This document shows, in pieces, positions 35,438 through 47,100 of a stretch of DNA of 64,000 nucleotides. A program made the position numbers and the translations under genes. Below the pieces are notes generated by a model that was given only the letters and a program-made list of their open reading frames with translations, searched no databases and was not told the DNA's origin. The DNA comes from Heliocybe sulcata (Eukaryota; Basidiomycota; Agaricomycetes; Gloeophyllales; Gloeophyllaceae), in contig ML213505.1 of assembly GCA_004369045.1 (NCBI GenBank), positions 1,030,591 to 1,094,590 on the forward strand, written 5' to 3'. The number at the start of each line of letters is the position of its first letter. Position 1 is the first letter of the stretch.

Positions 35438-37361
35438 ATGCCTCGTCGGAAACACGCCAATCCTGGACCTGCGACTCCTTCCAAACCCGCAAAACTGAAG
35501 CAGCTGACTCTCTTTGGGTCCACGCTCTCCAGCTCTCCTGGACCATCGCCCAGTCCAAGTGCGCCCAGAAGAAAAAGTGGAAAACTCTCTTCTCCCGTGC
35601 ACGCTTCTCCTGTAAAGAATGCGAAGGGACAGAGGAAGGGACCGGGACTCGAGTATGAGAGCGATGGGAGCAGCTCCAGCAGTGCCGTTGGAGGAATACG
35701 CTTTGAGCCCGAGATAATCGAAGTGGATGCAGGAGCTGGATCAGAAGAGGACTCTCCACGCCGTAGGCCTGCGAAGAAACGGAGGGTGCAGCATGTGGAT
35801 GTGACGGATGAAAGTGACTCGAGCCCGGGTCCTGCTGCCTCCAAGCCGAACAAGACCTCGACGAAAGGGAAGGAGAAGGAAATTGTAGATGCCTCCAAAA
35901 CGGAGAAGCCGAAAGCAAGAAAATATGGGCGGCTTCGGAAAGTTACTTCCGACGAGGAGAGTGAAGGAAAGAGAGCCGAGGACGATGATGAAGCGGAGAA
36001 TCAGCCAAAACGCCGCAGACTCGTCAAAGGTCATAGACCATCAACACCATCGGATGCAGAAGACGATGATTCTCTCTTGGAAGAGGTCGATACTAAGAGT
36101 GAGCAATCTCTTTCCTCTCTAATGAAGTCGTAAAACTAAGCATGCGCAGCGATAATCGAGGACCGATTTAGGTCCAGAAGCAAGAAGTCCGCGTTTCAGC
36201 GCAATCTGGAGAAAATGAAGCGTGAGCATTGGTCCGGACATGCGTGTTGGTTCTCCTGGCTAAACTCAGTATACAGGAAAGAAACGAGGTCAAGCAGTCG
36301 AGAGCTCGGAAGAAGAGGAACTCGAGGAAGAAGATGGCATAGTCATCCCCTTCAAAGAAGCAAGACCAGACAACAGCCACGGGGACGATGACGACTCAGA
36401 GTCCGAGAACACGGAGCAGGACGAGGTGGACGACAGCTTCATAGTGGAAGACGATAGTCAGGTCGTCACGGCGGAACTACCCTCGGAATTCAGCATGAAC
36501 ACGTTCCAAGATCTAGCACACCACTTCAAGATCATTTGCCAGCTGTTCGTGCATGTAGCGGTGCAACCGCCTGAGAAGCGGCACGATTATATGGAGACGG
36601 CTCTCAAGGGTGCGCGTCCGTCCCGATCCTATGTCATCAGCATCGTGATGCTGACTTCCTCGTTATTCAGACGAGGAATACTTCCGTGTGCCGCTGCATA
36701 TAGCCCGACGCAAGTTGACCGGGATGCGCGACTCGCTGGTCGCCTCGTCCGTCTGGCGCCCGGATTTCAAGGGCCCTCTCGAGAAGTATCCCAACCTCGA
36801 GGTAGTAGCCCTGGAGGTGACTATCCCTCATTGTGACGCTTGTCATCTCGGCAGTCGTGTATCTACGTTGTTGGGCAGGGTAAGCGGGGAGCCGTATGAC
36901 AAGCTGGGGTTCGAGGTGCGTCCCACTTCCGATCTTTGTTTGGGGAAAGTATATAACATATATGGGCGTTGGGCAAGGCCACTTTCGATTCCGACTCCGA
37001 CTCCGGAGAAAGTGATGACGACGAAGACCCCTCCTCGAAAGTCCACAGAGAATTTAACCTCGGCCGCTTCTGCGCCCGCCGCACCCGCGTCTTCCACGAG
37101 TTCAGCCACTGGGAGTACGCCACGTACCAAACGCTCCTGTGCGAGATCGACGAGCTGCGTGCCACCAACGGTAAGCGCGGCTTCATCCGCGTCGCGTTTG
37201 CGGGCGGGGTGCAGGCGCCGGAGGATCTGGACGATGCGGATGGGGTTATGGAATGGCTGGATCAGAGGGGGATTGTGGAGATGGAGTGGAGGAGGGTGAA
37301 GGATATGATGGCGAGGGCGAGGAATTTGGAGGTGGCGAGTAAGAGAGGGGAGGAGGATTAG
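35438..37361 (+). CDS. DUF4211 domain protein
   Basis: This is a fungal nuclear-type protein of unknown function carrying DUF4211. The start at 35438 gives MPRRKHANPGPATPSKPAKL, and the first 250 residues are basic, serine-rich and charged, with NLS-like runs (RRRPAKKRRV, QPKRRRLVKG). A second charged part reads ESSEEEELEEEDGIVI. DUF4211 follows: FQDLAHHFKIICQLFVHVAV, EEYFRVPLHIARRKLTGMRD, WRPDFKGPLEKYPNLEVV, then the Cys/His pair HCDACHLGSR and LLGRVSGEPYDKLGFE. The final exon reads FNLGRFCARRTRVFHEFSHW and YQTLLCEIDEL, ending ASKRGEED. Four introns are supported and the product is about 550 residues. The orthologous position in the left arm of the duplication has been deleted, so this is the only copy in the window. 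Confidence 0.88.
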
Positions 37362-37595
37362 GGGCCTTTTGCTTCGGGTTGATGGGCTGTTCTCGATTCA
37401 GTCGTGTACGATATCTGTGAGTCGTGTGTTGTACGAGTGTGCGCTCTGATATGCTTTAGAGTTGCCTTGTAGCCTTAGGATATTTGATGTGGCTTTTTCG
37501 TGAAGGACTGTTCTTAATGATTGAGAACAGGAGTCCTTATGTACGTCACGATATCCAATTTATTCAGGTTTGGGGCAATAGTTACAATAAAATCT

Positions 37596-38691
37596 TCACT
37601 TCTTCTTCCAAATCACCACGTACGTCTTGTATGGATAGTTAAAGATCCCCTTCTCCTTATCCTGCCAAGTCATACGGTCTCCCGTCTTGACAATCTGCGT
37701 CACATCCTCCACAACCTTCTTCTTCTCGTTCTCAGGGAGCACAGCGATGTAGCTCTTGCTGCACGCCCTGTCGACGACGATGTCGAGCGTACCGGGGAGG
37801 GAGCGCTCCCAGGTCTTCTCGATATGCGGCTGGAAGAGAGATTGGTAGTTGGGCGTATCGAAGGTCTGGCGCCAGAGCATGAGGCGGAATTGGGGTGTCC
37901 CTGACTCGTGCGACTCGACGCGGTCGCGGAGTTGGGCAACCCAGCCAGCGGCGTCCCTGATACGGAGCAAGGCTCAGTTCATTACTGAAGGAGAATGACT
38001 GGGACATACGGACCTGTCCTCGAGGTTCCAAATGAGCGCGACGATGCCCGTCGGCTTCAGGATGCGCGCGAACTCGGCAGCGGCAGCGTTATAGTCCGGG
38101 CACCAGTGGAACGCCTGTGCAACCAGCACCAGGTCCGCCCAGCCGTCTTCTACACCGGTGGTATCGAAGGTGCCGTCGGCGATGGAGACGCGGTCGTCCT
38201 TGACGGTCTTGGAGAAGACGTCGCGCATGCCTTCGCTGGGCTCCAGGGCGCGCAGGCGGGCGACGGACTGGGACCAGTCGGGGTGGGCGAGGAGGGCGCG
38301 GGTGGATATGCCTGTGCCGGCGCCGATTCTGCGAGGGACATGAGCTCGGCAATAATTGATATAGTATGCAAGAGAGGTAAAACGCACTCGACTATGTTAA
38401 CGGAGGAGGCCTGGACTTCCTGGCGGATATATGCAAGAGCTTCGGACTGGTATGAAGGTCGTGCGCTGTTGTCATGAGTTATTTCTCCAGTATGTGTATA
38501 CTGTTGAAAGCTAACCGATCATAAAGCTCATTCGTTCCTGTGCCAAAGCCCTGCTTGGCCAAATCATGAACCTTCTTCAAAACCGACGACATCGCAATAG
38601 TAGCGGTCGAGAACGAGGCAGAGGTATGATTCCTCGCCGGAAGTCTACAAGTCTTAAGCAGCAATGTGCAATGGCGCGATTGCAGCAACAT
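37596..38691 (-). CDS. SAM-dependent methyltransferase, copy B
   Basis: This is the near-identical inverted partner of the gene at 17882-18980, a class I SAM methyltransferase. The first conserved ATG at 38691 gives MLLQSRHCTLLLKTCRLPAR, an arginine-containing leader without acidic residues. The second, at 38592, gives MSSVLKKVHDLAKQGFGTGT. Motif I is IGAGTGISTR; later segments are LRALEPSEGMRD, LVLVAQAFHWCPDYN and ILKPTGIVALIWNLEDR, with an end at KTYVVIWKKK. Compared with copy A, most changes are conservative and all indels in the leader are multiples of three. The frame is also open further upstream to 38871, overlapping the antisense start of the kinase gene. It runs convergent to DUF4211 (234 bp) and divergent from the sphingoid base kinase (about 170 bp from the first conserved ATG). 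Confidence 0.88.
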
Positions 38692-38859
38692 CTGCTGATA
38701 GGATAAGTCGGCACTGTAATAATAGTCATTCTGAGGAGATGGTGTGCTGCAGCCCCCGGGCCGGGCGACAGTAGGGACTGTTCTATTCTTGGACCGCAGA
38801 AGTCGATCACAGATCGACCATGAAACGCTCAATACAGCCTCAATTAACGCGTTCAAGCC

Positions 38860-40820
38860 ATGGCCAGCCACGACGAGCTCAGAGTCGTCAACGACGCCGG
38901 CAAGCTCTCATCATTCAGGTTCACTGACACCAGCTTGCTCATAGGCAGAGGTGCGTGCCCCGTATCGCACGAGTCTTATTGCTGAATAAATATCGCAGAG
39001 ACCAAGAAGACGTTGGAGGTTCCGCTGAAGCAAGTCATCTGGGCCGAGCATGCGAAGGACACACTTGAGGTCCACTTTCTCGCACGCAAGAACAAGAATT
39101 CTTCCTTGGGTCTGGTAAAAGCCAGCGGACGTGTATACCAAGATGACGACCCCCTGGTGGACACATGGATTGTCAACTTGATGGACAAGGCATACGATGG
39201 TAGGTTTCAATTCTGGCACATGTCTCCATCATCTGTTAACATATGTGCTGAGAGGCGTAAAACAGTCCAGACGCCTTAAAGTGCTGATCAATCCTCACGG
39301 TGGTCAGGTGAGCGTTGGCAGATTGTCAAGCCCCAGAAACACTGGATCTGATCGTTCATTAGGGAAAAGCAGTCTCCTTATTCCGCAAGAAAGTGGAACC
39401 CATCCTCCTCACGGCGCATTGCAGTCTGGACGTGACGTGTACGGGCTCATTCCCTGTGCACCCATAACCACCCGCTGACGTCCCTCTGCAGACACCACCC
39501 ACAGCAAGCACGCGTTCGACATCGCAAAGGACCTGTCTCTCTCCGATTATGACGCAGTCGTAGTAGTGTCTGGCGACGGCCTCGTCCACGAGATTCTCAA
39601 CGGCTTCGCAGAGCACACGCACCCCCTCAAAGCCCTCAATATACCCCTCTCACCGGTACCTACAGGCTCCGGCAACGGCCTATCATGCAACCTCCTCGGA
39701 ATTCAGGTGCATACACCCTCTGCTCTCCATGTCATCCTGCATCCTCTGATCGTCTAGTGTTCCAGGACGCATTCGACGTGTCCGCAGCAGCTCTGAACGC
39801 AATCAAAGGTCTCTTCTCCACATAGTAAAATGACTCCATGAAACTAACCTGTCATCAGGCCGGCCAATGAAGACAGACCTCTTCTCCTTCACACAGAGCG
39901 GCACCCGCCGCTTCTCCTTCTTATCCCAAGCCATCGGCCTCATGGCCGACCTCGACATCGGCACCGAGCACTTGCGCTGGATGGGCGACACCCGCTTCAT
40001 CGTCGGCTTCCTACGCGGAGGTCTGTCCTTCTCCATCGCCTCCCCCGCGCACCCCCACTCACTCTCTATTTGCACCCAGTCGTGAGATACACCCCGTGCC
40101 CAGTCACCCTCTCCATCAAGCCCGTCGAGAGCGAGAAACCCAAACTGATCGAGAAGTGGCAGGAAGCGCGCGCGGCGCCGATATCGCTCTCAACCGACGC
40201 TTCGGAGGAAGAAACCTCCGGGGGGCTGCCGCCCCTCAAATTCGACTCGAAGAGTCAAGACAACGACGGGTGGATCAAGTTCGACAAGCCGCTGCTGTAC
40301 GTGTACGCAGGGCAGGGACCGTATGTAGGCCGGTAGGTGACTCTCTTTCCTCCACCGGCAGCTGATTATTGAACGAGTAACAGCGACTTGATGCAGTTCC
40401 CTCTCTCGCTTCCGGATGACGGTCTGATCGACGTGGTAGCACAGGAGCTCGTACGTATACCTATTCATTCTACGCATGCTATCTGACGAACAGCCTGTTC
40501 AGTCGTCGCGAGGCGACATGCTGAAAGCGATGGATGGCGCCGAGAAGGGCAGTCCGTTCTGGCTCCCCGGCGTACGTCTCAACAGTCATTCCATCTTGCA
40601 TGTACCTGTCTAACCGAACTCAACATAGCAACACTATTACAAGGCCCAAGCATACCGGATCACACCGCACTCAAAGAAGGGCTGTCTGTCGATCGACGGC
40701 GAAGCCTATCCCTTCGAGGAGTACCAAGTCGAGGTCCATCCCAAACTCGGCACCCTCCTCAGCATGCACGGCCGCTACGCTACAGAGTTCAAACTACTCA
40801 AGCCACCCCGACAGTCTTGA
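38860..40820 (+). CDS. LCB4: Sphingoid long-chain base kinase
   Basis: It phosphorylates sphingoid bases to make the 1-phosphate signal. The start at 38860 gives MASHDELRVVNDAGKLSSFR. The N-terminal fungal part contains KKTLEVPLKQVIWAEHAKD. The diacylglycerol-kinase-like catalytic core begins LKVLINPHGGQGKAVSLFRK and continues with the ATP-binding SGDGLVHEILNGF and PTGSGNGLSCNLLG. FSFLSQAIGLMADLDIGTEH and ARWMGDTRFIVGF-like residues follow. The C-terminal domain includes YVYAGQGPYV, LMQFPLSLPDDGLIDVV and KGCLSIDGEAYPFEEYQVEV. All kinase motifs are present. About nine short introns, some exons under 60 nt; about 480 residues. It runs convergent to the glucan synthase gene. Confidence 0.92.
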
Positions 40821-41145
40821 ATATCCATCGATACCGTTGGCAGAAGTACGCAAGAGTTCATTTTATTCCGATCCAGGTATCTACGTGCGACACGAGGTAT
40901 GAGTATATGGGAGATGTGGGTGAGGCGGACGGATTCTACCTAGTCCCAAAAAGTATGCCATTATTATAATGCAGTGCTATACCCGAGTGTAGGGAGCGTG
41001 TAATATTATCGAGACAAATACAGCGTCCGTTCTAAACAAAGTCCGCGAGAGCCCTGTGTATCCCCCAAATCAGTGCACAAGGTAATAGGTAATACCGGTC
41101 CAATAGTTCTACTCTATAGATATCGTGTCGTAACGGGAACAGCGA
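40821..41145. other. Convergent intergenic region LCB4/glucan synthase
   Basis: This 325-bp gap must carry both 3' UTRs. I see no gene, repeat or RNA structure in it. Confidence 0.55.
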
Positions 41146-44100
41146 TTATGGTCGGGCCAACTGCTCCTTGCGATAGAACCAGAAGTACCCTACGACGATG
41201 ATGAGCTGACATATCAATGCCACCCAGAATGTTGGCGACGCCATAGGGCTCCCTGTCAAACGAGAGTGATCAGGACTGAACTCCCCCGTCAACAAATATG
41301 CAACTTACCCTTCAGACCTTGCTCGAAGTCCCAGGTAGCGGCATCGGGGAAAACACTTTCTGGTCCGATTTTATTAGGTGCTGTAGCCCGTGCAATCATA
41401 ACGCAGACAGATCCAATGATTTGTGAGAATGCGAGCGTAGCACAGACGTGGAGGCGCGACAAGGTCTAGTCAGGAAGGAACGTCAGTTCTCTTCAAGGAT
41501 AGTCTAGGACAAGGGCACTACAGACCTGGAGTAGAATCATACCCAGTCCGACACCTTGTATGGCGTCAAGCACACCAAGCCATAACCATAAACAGAGTCC
41601 GAGATATGGACCAGAGTGACCTGCCCAGGGGATGTACAGCGCCAAAGAGGACGTACCCCAAAGCATCTGCAACGCATACTTTAGATACTACTTCCGGAGC
41701 ATACTAACGGAAACTTACCTGGCACCATCTAGGAGCTCCCAAGCCCACCGCGAAGACCGGCAACAACCAGGTGTGGATTTTACTGAACTGCGTCAAGATG
41801 TACATCAAGAGAGCCCAGACGACGACAAAGAAGGCGATGACCAAGAGGGCCACCTGCCATCTGGGAATGTTGCCGTTCCACAAGAAGCTCCAGTTGCGAC
41901 CGTAGGGACCACTTAACCAGTAGTCACGCAAGATTTCCGATGCCAAGAACCAAAGGACTAGCTTCCGGCGGAAGAGCGTCTTCAGGAAATTCGGCACCTT
42001 GGGTGGTGTCTGACGGTAATAGTCTGTAGCGGGCTCAGTAACTATCAAGGTGGCGATAATGTATTAACTTACCTGGCAAGCCGTACAGCATGAGGTACGT
42101 GAACAGTAAGCTGAGGACAGCGAGAGGCCAAACGATTAGGACAATCCACCAAGGTGGTAGACTATCCGCTGCTGCACCATCCAAGCTGCTACCCCAGTAC
42201 CAAAGCGCAGCCACCCATATTTGTTGCGACCCCTGCACGATGCAAGCTCGCATCGTCCAAACTTCCGTGGCAGCACCAGCTTCTTCACCAAAGTTGAGAC
42301 CGAAGAAGCAGAAGGCGGCGGCTGACGCAACGGCATAGCACCATGTAGCTGCGCTTGCCAAGGCCTTGTGGGCCGGATGCAAAGCAGACGTCACAGATGG
42401 CAGGCCTATGAGGAAGAAAGCGAGACCAAAGAAGATCCAAGGGGCAGCCAAGACATAAACAGAGGGCTTCAGCCGGAAGAGCGTGTACCAGACAAACGAT
42501 GCAGCCAGGAAGACACCGCCGAGCACGTAAAGTTGGAGATTGTCCTGCCAGTTTTGACCCGAGAGAAGAGTGATCTGGAAACTCGTCGCGCTCAACATCT
42601 GTCCTGCGGCGATTACGATGGTGTACAAGGGCCATCCACCAATCTCTCGTTGCATGGCAATCTGAAGCCCGGACATCACTACGACCTCCGGCAGCTCGCT
42701 GGTGAGAGGGCCGTTGTAGTCCGTAAAACCACTGGCAGAGCTCAAGCCGTTGGGCGCTGCCAAACAAGTCCGTTAGTCGCGGTCATAACGAACGCATCAG
42801 GCACTTACATGATGGCCGAGAATGATCGTAGATTGAGGGCGAAGGCGTGCCCCAGACGGAGTCTCTCTTGGAGGAGCGTATACTGGCAGCCGTGGATAGC
42901 TTATCCTTGCGGACCTTGTCGAAGAACGCCTCCTCACTCTTCATGAGGTACTTCTCAATGGACAGCTCATGCTGGGAGTTTTCCGGATTGAGGTTCCGAA
43001 GCTTCTCTACGAAGTCATGCGCAACACCTCCATCAGAGTCGGTGAACTAATTGGGATATGTAAGTATGACGGCGGCGTCGAGCCTTATCGACGAACTTAC
43101 CGAAGCGATAGCCTTGTTAAGAGGCGAGTTCTGCTTTTCGTCGACAATGGAAGCGATAGATTCGACAGAGGATACTCGAGAATGTGCGCCGAAGGGGCGG
43201 CTTGGTGGCGCTGCGTCCAAGAAAGGATCAGGTACATGCCGTTGATCCTTCGCTATGGTTCGGTTGGCCCTGTCAAGGAACTTGCCGTAGTCTTGCGGTT
43301 CCTCCCGAGGAGACTCAGATCCATGGTGGGTGAAATAGTCGCCTTCGTTATCGGATACGTCCGTACTGAACGAGCCTCGCCGATTATCGCCTAAGACGCG
43401 AGGAGGTGCAGCGAGGTGCTGTTCGCCAGGCGTCAGTGTGTTCTGGCTCCACTCTCCAGGAGAATTCGGCATGCTTATGGCGCTCATTCTGGGGCTGCCA
43501 TTCGCGCTCCGGGCATCCCATTCTGGCTGGGAGGGATACGGCTGGTACTCTGGATTCCAGTCTTCTGCCTCGCCAATGGGCTGATGTCGGCCATTGTCCC
43601 CATCAGAAGGGCGCCAAGCATCAGATCCAGCCTGGCCACGACTTATGTTGATACTGCGCTTGTGGAAATCCTCCATTCTTTGTCTCCACTCGACGACAGG
43701 GAAACGTTGAACCGCTGACCGGGCGCGCAGAACGGCACGCTCTTCCTCGGTAGATTTGAGAGCCATCTTGATGGTCTTCTTCAACTGGGACTGCATGTGC
43801 TGTGTTGACGTAGACTCGACAGGGAACCACTAGGCTAACGTGAGTCACAGACAAGGCGGCAATATGATCCCATTACTTACCCAACCAGGCATAAGACCCA
43901 ATCCTCCGAGACGACTGCCGACACCGAGAGCACCCTTACGACCGAACTCAACAGCCACGAGACCGAAGGGCTCGTCACGAGAAGGAATCAGGGCGAAATC
44001 AGCACCGCTAAATAAGAAGGGAGGCAGAGCGGTGAACTCCGGCTTCGAATACACTCGGTCAGGGTAGAGTTCCATGAGACGGTTGAGCTTCTCAGCAGCA

Positions 44101-47100
44101 AAGCGCCCGTACAAGTCGATGACAGGTCCGACAGTGATCAGCTGAATCTGCGGTCGCTTCTCCAACCTGCAGGCACGGGCATTAGAACCGACTATTCCTT
44201 GACAACGAACAAAACTTACATAGATGGCATGACGTCTGCAATAATATCCACACCCTTCTGCTTTGACCAACGACCGACGAACACGAACAGTGCAGCATCA
44301 GGGTCCTGCTTGATGCCAGCCCATTCCTGCGCCTTACGCTTGTCCTCCGGACGCTTTGCCTCGGCTTCTTGATCAATTTGGATGTCACGTAAAGAGGTTG
44401 GATTCTCGTCCAAAGCAGCGATGTCGGTGGGATCAGGATTGGGCAAGGAATCAACATGCTTGAGAGTCCACAAAGCAGGGTAACGAGCCCAACTGCGTTT
44501 TCCATACTTGTCCGACACACCGGCCACACCAATACTCTTCTGGTGCACACTGATGAAGGAAGCTGCAGCGTGCAACAAGTTGAACGTGTTTCCGAACTGG
44601 ACGTATTTGGTACAGTGCTCCTTGCTGATATTGAAGGCTGAGCAGACTTCCTTCATCTCTTCCTTAGTACGTAAAGGCCACAAGCCCTGGAACTCGGCGT
44701 TGTGAAGAGACAAGCAGACAGGAAGAACCTTGGGCAGGAGATAAATGGGTGCTAGTGCTCCGTGATAGTCGTTGACGTGGTAAATGTCTATTTCCGGGTA
44801 CCGTCTAACCGTGGCTGCAATAGCCTGGTTCCAAGTGGAATAGAAGATAGCTGAGCTCAAGTCGTCCATGCGAGCGGGATAAGGATCGGACTTCGTCTGC
44901 GCACGGAAGACAGGGCTGTCGAGGATCACATACGTGATGTTATCGAGACAATGTGTCTCAACCTCGATCAGGTAAGGCTCTCCGAAGATGATAACCTCGA
45001 TGGGTTCGGCAGGCTCGCCAGCAGGATACTCAAGATCTTTGACCTTTGGTATCACCCAGATCAAGTCAACATCAGTCATGGCCTTGCCCATGAGCGACGA
45101 CATGACACCCAGACCACCAATCTTAACCTTTAACTTCCAATCGATGATTTCATATTCCAGGGTCGCGATCAAGACAGTGCGCCGCTTGTTTTTATCCTCT
45201 GGCCATCCGATGATCTCCGCATTGTGCTTGTGGCCAAAGACCTTCTCCGACATCGGCGTCGTAGCGTCCTTGAGATCGGTTGCGGACTTGTTGCCGAGCG
45301 AGCCAATGATCGGGAAGTAGTTGCTATGATCCTTGTTAGGCTTGACACCCCACTTGTTGTACCTGATCCCGTAGAACGACCACATGAAGATTGCCACAGC
45401 CAGCGACGCAGTGATGAGCGGGATCGAGAGCAAAAGGGCATACATGATAGCGCCGACCGCCGCATGACCACGAGGCTCGAGAGTCCAAGTCAGGGTGGAA
45501 TCGTCTACGACAAGGTTCCACGCCAGATGCGGGTGAGGAGGGGCAGACAAGTTCAAGTAGTTGGGAGCAGCAGTGTTGGGAGGCAAACGATCCAAGACGC
45601 CATCGCCATCGACATCTCCGTAGTAGTAATTGTCGTAACCGAAGATATTGAGCTGCAGGTACGTCGGCCAGGAGGCCATAACCTCGAGCTCCCACTTGCC
45701 GTCGTCATTGTGGCTCATAGTCGCCGCGATACCCTTGTCATAACCCCAGCTATTAAAGGGACCGCGAGCCAGGAACTGTGGATACCGCCGAGGAATGGCG
45801 TAGTTGAGGTCAGCGTGGACGACGTGAGCTGACGACATGAGGGCATTGCTCCAGTCTAGGATAGCATTTAGCAACCGGGTTTATTTAAGAGTAGCTCCTG
45901 ACGATCAACTCACATTGGACCATGATGTGCTCCCCTTGCCACCAGTTCTCATCATTGTCAAACAAGTCCTTGTCGATCAACGTCACATCCTCCCAGTTCT
46001 TCCATTGGGTCCAGTTCTGACCGAAATTCCACGAGTACCGGAACATGTCCGCGCCGTAGGCCTTGTGGCTGAAATTGTACTTCCCATCGACGAACGAAAA
46101 TGAGGAACTATCATAGTCGGATTCGGGGAAGACCATAACGTTCTTAGACGAACCCTTGCGAACCAGGAGATGGTCGATGGCCTAGGTATAGCAGTCAGTA
46201 AGCATACGGAGTACAAGCATAGGCGTAGGACACTCACGTTGGTGGACGCAGTCCCATCATTGGTGGAGGGGTTGTTGAGAGTCAGGGTCAAGACACCATC
46301 AGGAACGTTCGTCAATGTAACCTCCCAATACCACTGAGACGAGTCGCCACCAGGAATCCCGGAAGGCGCAGCGTTAGTAACACTCCCACAATTGGCGGCG
46401 TTCTTGTCGAAAGTAGGGGCGTTGCCTGTACCAGAGGAGGACATGTTGAAGGAGATTGCACTGCTGACACTGTCGCAACTCATGGCGACGTTGAATTCGA
46501 GGCGGATATCGATCGAGGTTGCATTAGCGTCACCCGCCTCCGCCTGTATGCGTGCGTCATGACCGGGCGTGAACTTGGTGAGAGCGGGTGGTGGTGCGAC
46601 CCACTCGTCGGTGGGAACAAGGGCCTTGAAGCCGAAGGGGTCCATCGTCACGGAATTCAGACACCCGTAGTACGGAGCCTTGCTGTCATTGTAATACGAC
46701 GACAGTGAGTTCTGTAGCTGGTAGCTCTCGTAGGGCGCGAACAAGTTCCTGACAGTGGTGCCGCCCTGGTAGGGGGAGGAAATCCAGAGATCACTGGAAC
46801 AGTCGTAAGTATACGTCTGAGTGCTGTTCTCGTTGGTGTACAGGAGCCACACTTGATCAGTGTGCGTGCCAGTGAGATTTTGCACACCAGAGATGCCTGA
46901 CCGCGAGACGGACCATAGACCCTTCTCGGTCAAGGTGCCATTGGAACCGGGGAGGCCGATGAAGTACGTCCAGTTGCCACGCTGCACGAGGTTGAAACCA
47001 TCCTGCAGTGCGTTATACACCGAACGGTAGTACAGGAACTGCGAGTAAACACGTCGACTAGCGGTGGTAGGATCGAAGTGGTCCAATGAATTCCAATCGT

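Larger units (their letters stand above)
35220..38755 (-). repeat. Right arm (B) of inverted segmental duplication
   Basis: Read on the reverse strand, this region matches 17778-19755 in two blocks, 38755-37345 and 35417-35220, separated by the DUF4211 gene that only this arm keeps. It includes methyltransferase copy B with all three introns, its 3' flank, the DUF4211 3' end, and the DUF4211 5' flank with a MITE-like repeat. The arm ends inside the sequence between copy B and the sphingoid base kinase. Confidence 0.88.

Noticed and set aside
35127-35918. 263-codon minus-strand frame overlapping the DUF4211 5' region
   Set aside because: It runs antisense through the low-complexity DUF4211 N-terminus and the MITE-like repeat; the plus-strand gene is well supported and the antisense protein is serine-rich without a family match.
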